This document shows positions 1 through 9,618 of a stretch of DNA of 64,000 bases, piece by piece (position 1 is the stretch's first letter; the number at the start of each line of letters is the position of its first letter). Location of the stretch: NCBI GenBank assembly GCA_009773555.1, contig WSXZ01000008.1, forward strand, positions 21,568 to 85,567, written 5' to 3'. Under the pieces are notes generated by a model. It searched no databases. It saw only the letters and a program-made list of their open reading frames with translations, and had not been told where the DNA came from. This stretch comes from Methylocystaceae bacterium. Lineage in GTDB: Bacteria > Pseudomonadota > Alphaproteobacteria > Rhizobiales > Beijerinckiaceae. Both the position numbers and the translations under genes were made by a program.

Positions 1-1
1 C

Positions 2-721
2 CGCTTCGGCCCCGCGATGAGCGCGCTATTTGCCGCGTCGACCACGGGCACGAGCTGCGGCGCGGTCAACGCCATGCACGACTCCTTCATGCCGCTCGGC
101 GGTCTCGTGCCCTTGTTCAACATGCTGATGGGCAGCATCGCGCCGGGAGGCGTGGGCGCCGGTCTCTACGGTTTTCTGGTGTTGGCGATCATCGCGGTTT
201 TCATCGCCGGCCTCATGGTCGGCCGCACGCCGGAGTATCTCGGCAAGAAGATCGAGACGCGCGAGATGAAACTCGCGATGCTGGCGGTGCTAATCTATCC
301 GCTCAGCGTTCTTGCCTTCACGGGCGTTTCGGTCATGCTTCAGACCGGTCTCGCCAGTCTCAACAATGCCGGTCCGCACGGGCTCTCCGAAATTCTCTAC
401 GCATTCGCCTCAGCCACCGACAATAACGGATCGGCTTTCGCGGGGCTGACGGGCAATACGCCTTGGTACAACACGACGCTCGGCGTCGCGATGCTGCTCG
501 GACGCTTCGCCTTCGTCATTCCCGTATTGGCGATCGCCGGCGCGTTCGCGGCAAAAAAGAAGGGCGCCGCTTCAGTTGGCACCTTCCCGACGCATGGGCC
601 GCTCTTCATCGGCCTGCTGCTCGGCGTCATCGTCGTCCTCTATCTGCTGCAATATTTTCCGGCGCTCGCGCTCGGCCCAATCGTCGAGCATTTCGCGCTG
701 CTTGCAGGAAAAACCTTCTAA
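2..721 (+). CDS. kdpA: KdpA, potassium-translocating subunit (C-terminal part)
   Basis: This is the last ~239 residues of KdpA, the membrane subunit of the KdpFABC high-affinity K+ pump that forms the selectivity filter and binds K+ from the periplasm. The reading frame is open from the first bases of the window, so the gene begins outside it. The segment [10 protein letters not shown] near its start and [10 protein letters not shown] further on are selectivity-filter regions of the superfamily of K+ transporters, each ending in an S/T-x-G-like turn. Several hydrophobic helices follow and the protein ends in a membrane segment typical of KdpA. The kdpB start lies 12 bases downstream, so the two are co-transcribed and probably co-translated. 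Identity is clear from both sequence and context. Confidence 0.97.
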   Translation, partial: RFGPAMSALFAASTTGTSCGAVNAMHDSFMPLGGLVPLFNMLMGSIAPGGVGAGLYGFLVLAIIAVFIAGLMVGRTPEYLGKKIETREMKLAMLAVLIYPLSVLAFTGVSVMLQTGLASLNNAGPHGLSEILYAFASATDNNGSAFAGLTGNTPWYNTTLGVAMLLGRFAFVIPVLAIAGAFAAKKKGAASVGTFPTHGPLFIGLLLGVIVVLYLLQYFPALALGPIVEHFALLAGKTF

Positions 722-733
722 GGAGCATGTCAG

Positions 734-2752
734 ATGTCGCATAAAGTGGCCGCTCCCGGTCTGTTCGACGCCGCGATCACAAAGCGCGCCGCCATCGACG
801 CCTTCAGGAAGCTCGATCCGAGACGCCTTGCGCGCAATCCAGTGATCTTCGTCACGGAAGCCGTGTCGGCGGTGGTCACGGCGTTCTTTGTGCGCGATCT
901 CGTCGCGCAGAACGGCGCCGCCTTTTTTTCTGGCCAGATCGCCGCCTGGCTGTGGTTCACCGTGCTCTTCGCCAATTTCGCCGAAGCGGTGGCGGAGGGA
1001 CGCGGCAAGGCGCAGGCGGACGCCTTGCGCAGGACGCGCAGCGATTCGCACGCCAAACGGTTGATTGATCCGCAAGACAAGAGCGGCATGAAGGACGTCT
1101 ATGAAGGCGTATCGGCGCTCGATCTCAAACTCGGCGACCTGGTGCTGGTCGAGGCGGGCGACCTTATCCCCGGCGACGGCGAAGTGATTGAAGGCGTCGC
1201 GTCCGTCAACGAGTCGGCGATCACAGGCGAGTCCGCGCCGGTCATCCGCGAGGCGGGCGGCGACCGATCAGCCGTGACCGGCGGCACGACGGTTCTCTCC
1301 GACGGTTCGACCTTCATCGATCGGATGATCGCGCTCGTCGAGGGCGCCCAGCGGCAGAAAACGCCGAACGAACTCGCGCTGTCGATTCTCCTGTCCGGGC
1401 TGACCATCATTTTCTTGATCGTCTGCGTGACGCTTTGGCCGCTTGCGATCTACTCCGGCGCGGCGATTTCGGTGACCGTGCTGATCGCGCTGCTCGTCTG
1501 TTTGATCCCGACGACGATCGGCGGACTCCTGTCGGCGATCGGCATCGCCGGCATGGACCGGCTGATCCGCTTCAATGTCATCGCCACCTCGGGTCGCGCG
1601 GTGGAGGCGGCGGGCGATGTGGACACGCTGCTTCTCGACAAGACCGGCACGATCACCTTCGGAAATCGCATGGCGGACGAATTCATTCCTGTCGAGGGCG
1701 TCTCGGAGCATGCGTTCGGCGAAGCCGCTCTGCTTGCCTCGCTGGCGGATGAAACGCCGGAGGGCCGCTCAATCGTCGCTCTGGCGAAAAGCGCGCTTGG
1801 CTTTTCGACGCCCGACCTCGGCCAGGAAGCGCAAATCGTTCCCTTTTCCGCGCACACGCGCATTTCGGGGGTCGATCTTCCTGGACGTACGCTGCGCAAG
1901 GGGGCCGTCGACGCCGTCGCGGCGCGAGTCAAGTCCATTCCTGTCGATTTCGAACGCGCCGTCGAACGGATTTCGCGCGCCGGCGGCACGCCTCTGGCCG
2001 TTTCAGAAAACGGCAGGCTGCTCGGCGTCATTCATCTCAAAGACATCATCAAGCCCGACATCAAATCGCGCTTTGCCGCCTTGCGCGCCATGGGCGTCAA
2101 GACGGTGATGGTCACCGGCGACAATCCCATCACCGCCGCGGCGATCGCCGGAGAAGCGGGAGTCGACGACTTCATCGCGCAAGCCAAGCCCGAGGACAAA
2201 CTTGCCTATATCCGTAAGGAGCAGCAGGGCGGCCGCCTGATCGCCATGTGCGGCGATGGCACCAATGACGCGCCGGCGCTCGCTCAAGCGGATGTTGGCG
2301 TCGCCATGCAGACCGGCACCCAGGCGGCGCGCGAAGCCGGCAATATGGTCGACCTCGACAGCGATCCGACAAAGCTCATCGAGATCGTCGCAATCGGCAA
2401 GCAGCTGCTGATGACGCGCGGGTCGCTGACGACCTTCTCGATCGCCAATGACGTCGCCAAATATTTCGCGATCATCCCCGCGCTGTTTGTCGTCGCCTAT
2501 CCCGAACTGGAGGCGATCAACATTATGAAGCTCGCCTCGCCGCAGTCAGCCATCCTCTCGGCGGTGATCTTCAATGCGCTCATCATTATCGCGCTCATCC
2601 CGCTCGCGCTGAAGGGCGTCCCGTACCGGCCCGTGGGCGCCGCCGCCTTGTTGCGGCGAAATCTGCTGATCTATGGGCTCGGCGGCCTGATCGCGCCCTT
2701 CATCGGCATCAAGCTTATCGATCTCGCCGTCTCGGCCGTTCATCTCGCATAA
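734..2752 (+). CDS. kdpB: KdpB, P-type ATPase subunit of the K+ pump
   Basis: KdpB hydrolyses ATP to drive K+ uptake through the Kdp complex in the inner membrane. At 672 residues it has the usual length of the family. The phosphorylation site DKTGT has its aspartate at about residue 302. The actuator-domain TGES motif is at about 164-167; its serine is the site of inhibitory phosphorylation known in Escherichia coli. The hinge motif [11 protein letters not shown] is near residue 500. The membrane motif [11 protein letters not shown] matches the short KdpB type. It starts at an ATG preceded by AAGGAG and is followed by kdpC after 11 bases. Nothing suggests loss of function. Confidence 0.98.
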   Translation: MSHKVAAPGLFDAAITKRAAIDAFRKLDPRRLARNPVIFVTEAVSAVVTAFFVRDLVAQNGAAFFSGQIAAWLWFTVLFANFAEAVAEGRGKAQADALRRTRSDSHAKRLIDPQDKSGMKDVYEGVSALDLKLGDLVLVEAGDLIPGDGEVIEGVASVNESAITGESAPVIREAGGDRSAVTGGTTVLSDGSTFIDRMIALVEGAQRQKTPNELALSILLSGLTIIFLIVCVTLWPLAIYSGAAISVTVLIALLVCLIPTTIGGLLSAIGIAGMDRLIRFNVIATSGRAVEAAGDVDTLLLDKTGTITFGNRMADEFIPVEGVSEHAFGEAALLASLADETPEGRSIVALAKSALGFSTPDLGQEAQIVPFSAHTRISGVDLPGRTLRKGAVDAVAARVKSIPVDFERAVERISRAGGTPLAVSENGRLLGVIHLKDIIKPDIKSRFAALRAMGVKTVMVTGDNPITAAAIAGEAGVDDFIAQAKPEDKLAYIRKEQQGGRLIAMCGDGTNDAPALAQADVGVAMQTGTQAAREAGNMVDLDSDPTKLIEIVAIGKQLLMTRGSLTTFSIANDVAKYFAIIPALFVVAYPELEAINIMKLASPQSAILSAVIFNALIIIALIPLALKGVPYRPVGAAALLRRNLLIYGLGGLIAPFIGIKLIDLAVSAVHLA

Positions 2753-2763
2753 GGAGCCCTAAG

Positions 2764-3363
2764 ATGCTCTCCCAAATTCGTCCGGCGATCGTCATGATCG
2801 TTCTTTTCACCGCGCTAACCGGAATCGTCTATCCGCTCGCGATCACCGGAGTTGCGCAACTCGCCCTGCCGACGCAGGCGAATGGAAGCGTGATCGAACG
2901 CGATGGAACGGTGGTCGGCTCGGCGCTGATCGGACAGAACTTTGCCTCCGATCGTTATTTTCACGGCCGGCCTTCGGCGACGACAGGTCCCGACCCAGCT
3001 GAGCCTTCGAAATCCATCGACGCGCCCTACAACGCGTCGAACTCGATGGGCTCCAATCTCGGGCCGACGTCGAAGAAGCTTGTCGACCGCGTCAATGCGA
3101 CGATCGAGGCGGAATTCGCCGCCGGCCGCGTCGACGTCGTCGCCGCCGACGCCGCGACGACCTCCGCCTCCGGCCTCGATCCACATATTTCGCCGCAGTT
3201 CGCGCTGGCGCAGGCGGGAGCCGTCGCCAAGGCGCGCAATCTCAGTGAGTCGCAAGTGCGCGCCGTTGTCGAAGCGAATCTCGAAGGGCGCGTTCTTGGC
3301 GTGATCGGCGAGCCGCGTGTAAATGTGCTCTTGCTGAATTTGGCACTTGATCGCTTACACTAG
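2764..3363 (+). CDS. kdpC: KdpC, K+ pump stabilising subunit
   Basis: KdpC is the single-span subunit that stabilises the KdpFABC complex and assists ATP binding by KdpB. The 199-residue product has one N-terminal membrane helix (about residues 8-30) followed by a periplasmic domain. Family hallmarks are visible: a GSALIGQNF segment, the FHGRPSAT motif, an N-x-S-N-S-x-G-SNLGP-type stretch and a DPHISPQFA motif near residue 140. The start has a good AAGGAG ribosome site. It sits directly after kdpB and just before kdpD, which is the common kdpABCDE order. The stop falls 27 bases before the TTG start proposed for kdpD. Confidence 0.97.
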   Translation: MLSQIRPAIVMIVLFTALTGIVYPLAITGVAQLALPTQANGSVIERDGTVVGSALIGQNFASDRYFHGRPSATTGPDPAEPSKSIDAPYNASNSMGSNLGPTSKKLVDRVNATIEAEFAAGRVDVVAADAATTSASGLDPHISPQFALAQAGAVAKARNLSESQVRAVVEANLEGRVLGVIGEPRVNVLLLNLALDRLH

Positions 3364-3390
3364 AGGTGACGCCCAAGAAGGTAGACGTCT

Positions 3391-6090
3391 TTGGCCCGCG
3401 ACGACGGAGACTTCGACCGCCGACCCGACCCCGATGCCCTCCTTGCCCTGAGCGACAAGGAGAGCAAAGGGAAGCTTTGCGTGTTCCTCGGCGCCGCGCC
3501 CGGCGTCGGCAAAACCTACGCGATGCTGGCGCGCGCGCAAACGGCCAAGGCTGAGGGCGTCGATGTTGTCGTAGGCGTAGCGGAAACGCATGGGCGCTCT
3601 GAGACCCAAGCGCTCCTCAACGGTCTTGAGACGCTGCCACGTCGCAAATGCGAATACCGCGGTCGGATCATCGAGGAATTCGACATAGATGCGGCGCTGG
3701 CGCGAAAGCCTCAGCTCATCCTCATCGACGAACTCGCGCACACCAACGCGCCAGATAGCCGGCACCCCAAACGCTGGCAGGATGTCGAAGAGCTGCTCGA
3801 CGCGGGCATCGACGTCTGGACGACGCTCAATGTGCAGCATCTTGAAAGCCTCGCCGACGTCGTTTCCCGCGTTACCGGCGTCGCGGTGCGAGAGACAGTC
3901 CCGGATCGAGTCCTGCAGAAGGCTGCGGACGTTATCCTCGTTGACGTCACGCCAGACGAACTGCTCCAGAGACTGAAGGACGGCAAGGTCTATGTTCCCG
4001 AGACCGCGAAGCGCGCGACGCAGAATTTTTTCACGCCGCGCAATCTCACGGCCTTGCGCGAACTTGCGCTGCGGCGAACGGCGGAACGCGTCGACGACCA
4101 AATGGTCGATTTCCTTCGCCAAGGGGCGATCGAAGGCCCCTGGGCGACGGCGGAACGCTTACTGGTTTGCGTTGGCCGCGATGCGAAATCCGAGGCCGTG
4201 GTTCGCGCCGGCGCACGACTGGCGACAGGCCTCAACGCAACGTGGATCGCGCTTTATATCGAGCCTGCGGGCCAGGAGGAGCGATCCGCCGAGGTCGTGA
4301 GAAATGTTGATCAAGCGTTGCGGCTGGCGGAGCGGCTTGGCGCCGAGATCGAGCGCGTCTCGGGAGACGATCTCGCCGGCGAAGTGCTGCGTTTTGCAAG
4401 ACGCGAAAATATTACGCAGATTGTGCTCGGCCGTTCGCCAGCTCGACCCTTCGCCCGACTCATGCGACGTTCCCTAACCGACGAAATCCTCCGGCAATCG
4501 ACGGATATCGCGGTTCACGTCGTCGTCCAGGAGGATGGCGCGCCTCAGGCCGGACGCGCCCCAAAATTGCCGGCCATGTCAGAAATATGGCTTGGCGTCG
4601 GCGGCGCCGCAGTGTCGGTCACGATTACGGTGATGGTTGGATATGTGCTCGACCGCTGGCTTGGTCTTGCCAATCCGTCAGTGATCTTTCTCCTTCCCGT
4701 CGTGCTTTGCGCCGTCGGCTTGGGAATGTGGTCCGCGATCATGGCGGCGGTTCTTTCCTTTCTCGCCTGCGACTTTTTCTTTTTCAATCCGCGCTACGAA
4801 CTCACCATTTCCCAACCGCAGGAATTTCTTTCACTCCTTGTCGCGCTGGTCGTCGCCATCATAACGGCAATGCTCGCAAGCAAGATGCGCAACTACGCGC
4901 AGAACATGCGCCAGCGGTCTCAGGCCATGCAGTCGCTGTTTGACTTTTCTCGCAAGCTTTCGACGATAACGACGCTCGACGACATTCTCTGGGTGTCGGC
5001 TTCTCAAATTCAGAAAGCCGGCGGCGCATCCTGCGTTGTGCTGCTGATGCCGGAAGAGACCGGATTGAGACTCGCTGCAGCCTGGCCGCCGGTTGATCAA
5101 ATGAACGCCGGCGAACTCGCCGCCGCGCGATGGGCGCTGGAAAAAGCCGAGCCCGCCGGATGGCGGACTGATACGCTGCCGAATGTGCGTTTCCAATTCC
5201 GGCCTCTCGCGACGGCGCGCGGCGTCGTCGCCGTTTGCGGGATCGAGCCCAAGACGCCTCAGGAACCGTTCTCGGCTGCGACGGAAAGCACGATTGCGGC
5301 GCTGATTGAACAGACGGCGATTGCGATCGACCGATCGATGCTCGTCGGCGACTCGGTCAGGGCGGCGGCTCTCGAAGAGAATGAAAAACTGCGGACGATC
5401 CTGCTGTCCGCCCTCTCGCATGATCTGCGAACGCCGCTCACTTCGATCACCGGCGCGGTGACGAGCCTGCGCGAACTTGGCGAGAAGCTTTCGCCCGAAG
5501 ATCGCAAAGACCTTCTCCTCTCGATCGAGGAAGAGGCCGGACGTCTATCGCGCTTCATCGCCAATCTGCTAGACATGTCGCGTATCGAGTCCGGCGGTCT
5601 GTCGCCGCGCAGCGATCTCGTCAATGTGGCCGACGTCATCCGCAACGTCCTGGAAAGATCTCGAAAAACTTTCTCCGGAAAAGACACGTCAATCAGCATC
5701 GCGCCGGACTTGCCGCCTATCCGAGGCGACGCCAATCTCCTGGGTCAGGTATTGTTCAACTTGATCGACAATGCGCATAAATATGGCGGCCCGACCGGCG
5801 TGATCATTCATGCGCGGCGGGAGGGCGCTGACGTGGTCGTCACCGTGACGGACGAAGGGCCTGGCGTGAAGGCGGCGGACCTCGAACGCATCTTCGAAAA
5901 ATTCTATCGGAGCGGGCGCGTGGATGGCCGCAAGGCTGGAACCGGGCTCGGACTCTCGATCTGTCGCGGACTCGTCAAGGCCATGGGCGGAACCATTGTC
6001 GCTCAGAGCCCTGCCGTTCGGCGACGAGGCGCCAGGATCGTTATGCGCTTTCCCGCTGCGCGCGAATCGACGCAGGGAGCGGCGGCATGA
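3391..6090 (+). CDS. kdpD: KdpD, osmosensitive K+ sensor histidine kinase
   Basis: KdpD senses K+ limitation and phosphorylates KdpE. The 899-residue protein keeps the full architecture: an N-terminal KdpD domain with Walker A GAAPGVGKT at 34-42, a universal-stress-like domain (~255-380), four closely packed membrane helices of the DUF4118 type (~400-500), a GAF-like domain (~525-645), HisKA with phospho-acceptor His677 in SALSHDLRTPL, and a C-terminal HATPase with N box NLIDNAHKYG, DEGPG and GTGLGLSIC. The proposed start is TTG, preceded by AGAAGG; no in-frame ATG exists nearby, and homologous sequence starts right after it. The gene overlaps kdpE by four bases (ATGA), indicating translational coupling. 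Confidence 0.97.
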   Translation: MARDDGDFDRRPDPDALLALSDKESKGKLCVFLGAAPGVGKTYAMLARAQTAKAEGVDVVVGVAETHGRSETQALLNGLETLPRRKCEYRGRIIEEFDIDAALARKPQLILIDELAHTNAPDSRHPKRWQDVEELLDAGIDVWTTLNVQHLESLADVVSRVTGVAVRETVPDRVLQKAADVILVDVTPDELLQRLKDGKVYVPETAKRATQNFFTPRNLTALRELALRRTAERVDDQMVDFLRQGAIEGPWATAERLLVCVGRDAKSEAVVRAGARLATGLNATWIALYIEPAGQEERSAEVVRNVDQALRLAERLGAEIERVSGDDLAGEVLRFARRENITQIVLGRSPARPFARLMRRSLTDEILRQSTDIAVHVVVQEDGAPQAGRAPKLPAMSEIWLGVGGAAVSVTITVMVGYVLDRWLGLANPSVIFLLPVVLCAVGLGMWSAIMAAVLSFLACDFFFFNPRYELTISQPQEFLSLLVALVVAIITAMLASKMRNYAQNMRQRSQAMQSLFDFSRKLSTITTLDDILWVSASQIQKAGGASCVVLLMPEETGLRLAAAWPPVDQMNAGELAAARWALEKAEPAGWRTDTLPNVRFQFRPLATARGVVAVCGIEPKTPQEPFSAATESTIAALIEQTAIAIDRSMLVGDSVRAAALEENEKLRTILLSALSHDLRTPLTSITGAVTSLRELGEKLSPEDRKDLLLSIEEEAGRLSRFIANLLDMSRIESGGLSPRSDLVNVADVIRNVLERSRKTFSGKDTSISIAPDLPPIRGDANLLGQVLFNLIDNAHKYGGPTGVIIHARREGADVVVTVTDEGPGVKAADLERIFEKFYRSGRVDGRKAGTGLGLSICRGLVKAMGGTIVAQSPAVRRRGARIVMRFPAARESTQGAAA

Positions 6091-6779
6091 GCGGCGCGAG
6101 CGTTCTCGTCGTCGACGATGAACCTCAAATACAGCGCGTTTTGCGACCGTCATTGTCGGCGAGCGGCTATGAGGTGCGGGAGGCCGCGACCGGGCGCGAG
6201 GCGCTGGCCGCTATATCGGCGAAAGCGCCAGATCTCATCATCCTCGATCTTGGTCTCCCCGACTTGGACGGCAAGGAAGTGTTGCGTAAGCTGCGACTCA
6301 TCACGCGAACGCCGGTGATTGTTCTGTCAGCGCGCGATCGTGAATCGGAGAAGATTGCAGCGCTCGACCTTGGCGCCGACGACTATGTCGAGAAGCCGTT
6401 TGCGATGGGAGAGCTGCTGGCGCGCATGCGCACGGCCTTACGTCACTCGCAGGATACGGCGACCTCCGAATCCAAATGCGTCGTCGCCAACGGACTCGTC
6501 GTGAATCTGTATAAGCGAAGCGTCGTAAAAAACGGCGCGCCGGTGAAACTGACGCCGAAGGAATTCGAGCTCCTCGCCTTTCTGGCGCGACACGCCGGCC
6601 GGCCTTTGACGCACCGAGAAATCTTGAAAGCGGTTTGGGGGCCGGCGCATCAAAACGACAGTCAATATTTGCGCGTATTCATCGGCCAGCTACGCGCGAA
6701 GATAGAGGAAAACCCCGCAACGCCCACAATCATCGTCACCGAGCCCGGCGTCGGCTACCGATTTATCGAGTTCGAATAG
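6087..6779 (+). CDS. kdpE: KdpE, response regulator of the kdp operon
   Basis: KdpE is the OmpR-family DNA-binding response regulator that activates kdp transcription after phosphorylation by KdpD. The receiver domain spans about residues 5-118, with acidic residues DD near position 10, phospho-acceptor Asp54 in IILDLGLPD, and the conserved lysine in YVEKPF. The winged-helix effector domain (about 130-228) ends with the family pattern GVGYRF. At 230 residues it has the normal length. Its start overlaps the kdpD stop. It is followed after 18 bases by the stop of a convergent histidine-kinase gene, so it is the last gene of the kdp operon. Confidence 0.97.
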   Translation: MSGASVLVVDDEPQIQRVLRPSLSASGYEVREAATGREALAAISAKAPDLIILDLGLPDLDGKEVLRKLRLITRTPVIVLSARDRESEKIAALDLGADDYVEKPFAMGELLARMRTALRHSQDTATSESKCVVANGLVVNLYKRSVVKNGAPVKLTPKEFELLAFLARHAGRPLTHREILKAVWGPAHQNDSQYLRVFIGQLRAKIEENPATPTIIVTEPGVGYRFIEFE

Positions 6780-6797
6780 GAAGAGCGGTGGCGGCTC

Positions 6798-8222
6798 TTA
6801 CGATCGCGCGTTCGTGCGCGAAGCGGAATGCGCGTTGTTCAGATTGGCGTGCGTCTCCGACGTCGCGGCGGGAAACCATAATTTGAAAGTCGCGCCGCCG
6901 CCCGGCGTATCTTCGACCCAGATGCGGCCGCGATGGGCGTCGATCAACTCCTTGGCGATGGCCAATCCCAGGCCCGTGCCTGGAATAGAATCATTCTTGC
7001 GCCAGAAAGGTTCGAAGATCAGATCGCGGTCCGTCTCTTCCACGCCGCCACCGTGATCGATGACTTCGATGGTTGCGTTCTCGGCGACGCGAACGTGAAC
7101 CATGCCGCCCTCCGGCTCGGCGCGAAGAGCGTTGTCGATAACGTTCGAGATAACGGATTCAAGCGCCGGCCGATTGCCCTCTATAAGAACAGGCGCGCGG
7201 GGCGCGTCGAGAACGATCTGGCGCCGCGCCTTCAGCGCAAGAAGCGCTGCGTCCGCAATGATCGTTCTCGTCAACGCGACGAGGTCGATCGTGTGATCAA
7301 GCTTTGTCGATTGTTGATCGAGCCGCGCGGAAGCGAGCAGCTGTTCCACGATGTTGCGTATTCGCCGATGATCGCGTTTTAGATCGTTCTTAAAGGTGGG
7401 CTCCTCAGGCGCATCAAGCCGCACGCCGAGCACATTAATGGGCGTGCGGAGTTCATGCGCGGCATTTGCCGTAAAACGCCGTTGCCGGGCGACGCCGGCA
7501 TCGAGCCGCGCCAAAGCGTCGTTTACCGCGTCGACGAGGGGTCCAACTTCGCTCGATACGTCATTTGCATCGAGGCGCTGGTCCAGGCTGTTCATGTCGA
7601 TTCGTGACGCCTGCACCGCCACGCGTCTGAGCGGCCTCAATCCCCACCGCACGGCGAACCAGGCCGCGCCTGCCGACATCAAAATCGCCATAACCAGGTA
7701 GGCGGTCAACCAGCGCGTTTCCTCAATGGCGGCGTCGACAATGTCGCCCCAACGAAATTTCTGTCCGTAGACGGCGATGTGAAGGCGCCCGAAGGGAGTC
7801 CATTCTGGTTCCATAAGGCCCGCACGAATAGCGCTTGGATCGCCAGGCAGGATGAAATGCACATGGGTCGGGCTGATCTCGATGAGAGGCTTCAGCATCG
7901 CGATGAGCTCTGGCGAGGAACCGGCGACTGGGTCACGGCTCAGACTTCGGAACGCCGCGAACTTCATAGCGGGCGCGCGCTTCAGATCATCTAGCAGGTC
8001 CGGCGTCGGCCTTATCTCCAGCATTTTATCTTCATTCATCGCCAACGATGCGATGATCTGCTTTTTTGCGCGAATCGCCGACAACTCATCGAGCGATGTG
8101 GCGAAAAATTCTACTCCCGTAAGGCCGATGCCGATCGTTACCAGCCAAGCGATCGGAAAGGCAATAATTTGTGCAAGGAATAGACAGCCGACAATGCGCA
8201 ATACGAGCGAATGCCGTCTCAA
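6798..8222 (-). CDS. Two-component sensor histidine kinase (QseC/EnvZ-like layout)
   Basis: This inner-membrane kinase has an N-terminal helix (~8-32), a periplasmic domain of about 135 residues without recognised family, a second helix (~172-192), a HAMP linker (~193-245), HisKA with His256 in ANAAHELRTPI, and a HATPase domain with NVIDNALRAE, DHGGGV and GTGLGLAIA. It is encoded four bases overlapping with the upstream response regulator, so the two form one operon and a signalling pair. The stimulus cannot be read from the sequence. The pair lies between kdpE and an iron-uptake block but is transcribed away from the iron genes. A role in either is only a guess. Confidence 0.9.
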   Translation of the reverse strand: MRRHSLVLRIVGCLFLAQIIAFPIAWLVTIGIGLTGVEFFATSLDELSAIRAKKQIIASLAMNEDKMLEIRPTPDLLDDLKRAPAMKFAAFRSLSRDPVAGSSPELIAMLKPLIEISPTHVHFILPGDPSAIRAGLMEPEWTPFGRLHIAVYGQKFRWGDIVDAAIEETRWLTAYLVMAILMSAGAAWFAVRWGLRPLRRVAVQASRIDMNSLDQRLDANDVSSEVGPLVDAVNDALARLDAGVARQRRFTANAAHELRTPINVLGVRLDAPEEPTFKNDLKRDHRRIRNIVEQLLASARLDQQSTKLDHTIDLVALTRTIIADAALLALKARRQIVLDAPRAPVLIEGNRPALESVISNVIDNALRAEPEGGMVHVRVAENATIEVIDHGGGVEETDRDLIFEPFWRKNDSIPGTGLGLAIAKELIDAHRGRIWVEDTPGGGATFKLWFPAATSETHANLNNAHSASRTNARS

Positions 8223-8896
8223 TCAAGCAACTCCGTCACCATATAGCCAACGCCGCGAACAGTGTGAATAGCGACGCCAGCGTTCAACACGGTGAGCCGT
8301 CGCCGCAAACGCGACACCGCCATATCGAGTGTGTTGTCCTGAACGTCGTCGTGTGGAGAGAAGACCTCGTCGAGAAGAGTCTCGCGCGAAACCACGCGAT
8401 TGACGCGCCGCAGAAGAGAATCGAGCAGGATCAATTCCCGCCGGTGCAGCGTGACGATTCTGTTCGAGATACGGACGTCACGCGTCGTCGGGTCAAAAGA
8501 CAGCGCGCCCACGACGATCGGCTTTGGGGCGCCGCTTCCCGGACGCCGAACGCAGGCCCGTATTCTCGCGACCAACTCCTCTCCCTGGAATGGCTTCGTC
8601 ACATAGTCGTCCGCGCCGAGATCGAAACTCGACACTTTGTCCGCCATGTCGTCCATAGCCGTCAGCATCATGATGCGAATGCCTGGCCGCAGTTCTCGCG
8701 CGAGCGGCATGAGCGACAGGCCATCGCCATCAGGCAGACGACGATCGAGCAGAAGGAGGTCGTAATTCGAGCCTTCGACGGCTTCTCGCGCAGCGCTCAG
8801 ACAGCGGGCTTGATCAACGTCGAAACCGGCCTGGGCGACTAACGACGCCGTCAAACGCGCCGCATCCAGCTCGTCTTCAACCAATAATATTCGCAT
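8219..8896 (-). CDS. OmpR-family response regulator
   Basis: A 225-residue regulator with a receiver domain (about 1-115; phospho-acceptor Asp51 in LLLLDRRLPDGDG, lysine in YVTKPF) and a C-terminal winged helix that ends in GVGYMV. It is first in a two-gene operon with the histidine kinase that follows. A perfect inverted repeat, CGAATTT with a 7-base spacer, lies 34-54 bases upstream of its start and could be an operator. The divergent neighbour starts about 205 bases away. The sequence is closest to the QseB/PmrA-like group, but the target genes are unknown. Confidence 0.92.
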   Translation of the reverse strand: MRILLVEDELDAARLTASLVAQAGFDVDQARCLSAAREAVEGSNYDLLLLDRRLPDGDGLSLMPLARELRPGIRIMMLTAMDDMADKVSSFDLGADDYVTKPFQGEELVARIRACVRRPGSGAPKPIVVGALSFDPTTRDVRISNRIVTLHRRELILLDSLLRRVNRVVSRETLLDEVFSPHDDVQDNTLDMAVSRLRRRLTVLNAGVAIHTVRGVGYMVTELLD

Positions 8897-8929
8897 GTGG
8901 GCGCCGCTCCCCTTCGCGCCGTCGATTAT

Positions 8930-8950
8930 CGAATTTGGTCGCTAAATTCG
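8930..8950. promoter_or_regulatory. Perfect 7-bp inverted repeat, candidate operator
   Basis: The sequence CGAATTT-GGTCGCT-AAATTCG is a perfect dyad of two 7-base arms. It sits in the divergent region between the response-regulator gene and the small gene at 9101, close to where a promoter for the regulator would be. OmpR-type regulators usually bind direct repeats, so another dimeric repressor is as likely. No protein can be assigned. Confidence 0.35.
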
Positions 8951-9100
8951 CAAGACAGGACAGACCCCCGCGAACGGCCGGCTGTTGCCCGAAAGACACA
9001 GCGTTCCGAATTTGCGCCAAAATTTCTCGCGTCAGACTCATGTCAGGCGCATCAGTCCCACTTTGGCTATTTATTCTCCACCAGGCGAAGCACGGCGACG

Positions 9101-9544
9101 ATGCGGCAAATTCCACGCCATACGACAACGACGAACGAGAGCGCACGCAGGCGCCTCGGGCGGATCCGCGCGATCCTGCTCAGCCTCATCGCATTTGTCA
9201 TGGCGGTTCAGGGCGTTGTTCTCGCCTCGTCCTGGGCGCGAAGCGCTTCTCATGAAGAGATTGCCGCAGTCTCGATCGCGGCCGTCGTCGATTGCGCGCA
9301 AGAAGACTCCCGCTCGCCAGCGGGCGACGGGCAACCGCACAAGTGTTCTCTGGCTGGGCTCTGTTGCTTGGCGAGTTGCGACGGACACGAGTCGTTTGGT
9401 CTCGCGGCAGCGGCGTTTAGCCTAGCGTCCTGGAACCGATCGGGGGCTGACCCTGCTAAGCCAGGCGCTCCCGCACGGAGCCGCCTCGCGCAAGCCGGTT
9501 GGGCGAGCGCCTGGTCATCGCGCGCCCCGCCGCCGCACGCCTGA
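9101..9544 (+). CDS. Small cysteine-rich exported protein preceding a TonB receptor (DUF2946-like)
   Basis: A 147-residue protein with a basic N-terminus, one hydrophobic segment (~27-45) and then a cysteine cluster, KCSLAGLCCLASC, around residues 85-97. Small proteins of this kind, often annotated DUF2946 or hypothetical, commonly precede TonB-dependent receptors in alpha- and gammaproteobacteria, and the receptor gene starts 75 bases downstream here. A longer reading from 8897 exists, but it lacks a ribosome site and its extra 68 residues look non-coding, so the ATG at 9101 is preferred. Function is unknown; a link to metal or copper handling has been suggested for similar proteins but nothing here proves it. 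Confidence 0.55.
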   Translation: MRQIPRHTTTTNESARRRLGRIRAILLSLIAFVMAVQGVVLASSWARSASHEEIAAVSIAAVVDCAQEDSRSPAGDGQPHKCSLAGLCCLASCDGHESFGLAAAAFSLASWNRSGADPAKPGAPARSRLAQAGWASAWSSRAPPPHA

Positions 9545-9618
9545 CTCGCGCCCTAAGCTCAACCTGCTTCTTCTTCTCGTCTGCTCGAGCGCCGTGACAG
9601 TCGCTCTGGAGTTTCACC

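Noticed and set aside
6781..6799. Hairpin AAGAGC...GCTCTT between kdpE and the convergent kinase gene
   Set aside because: Short stem without a T-run on either strand; too weak to call a terminator.
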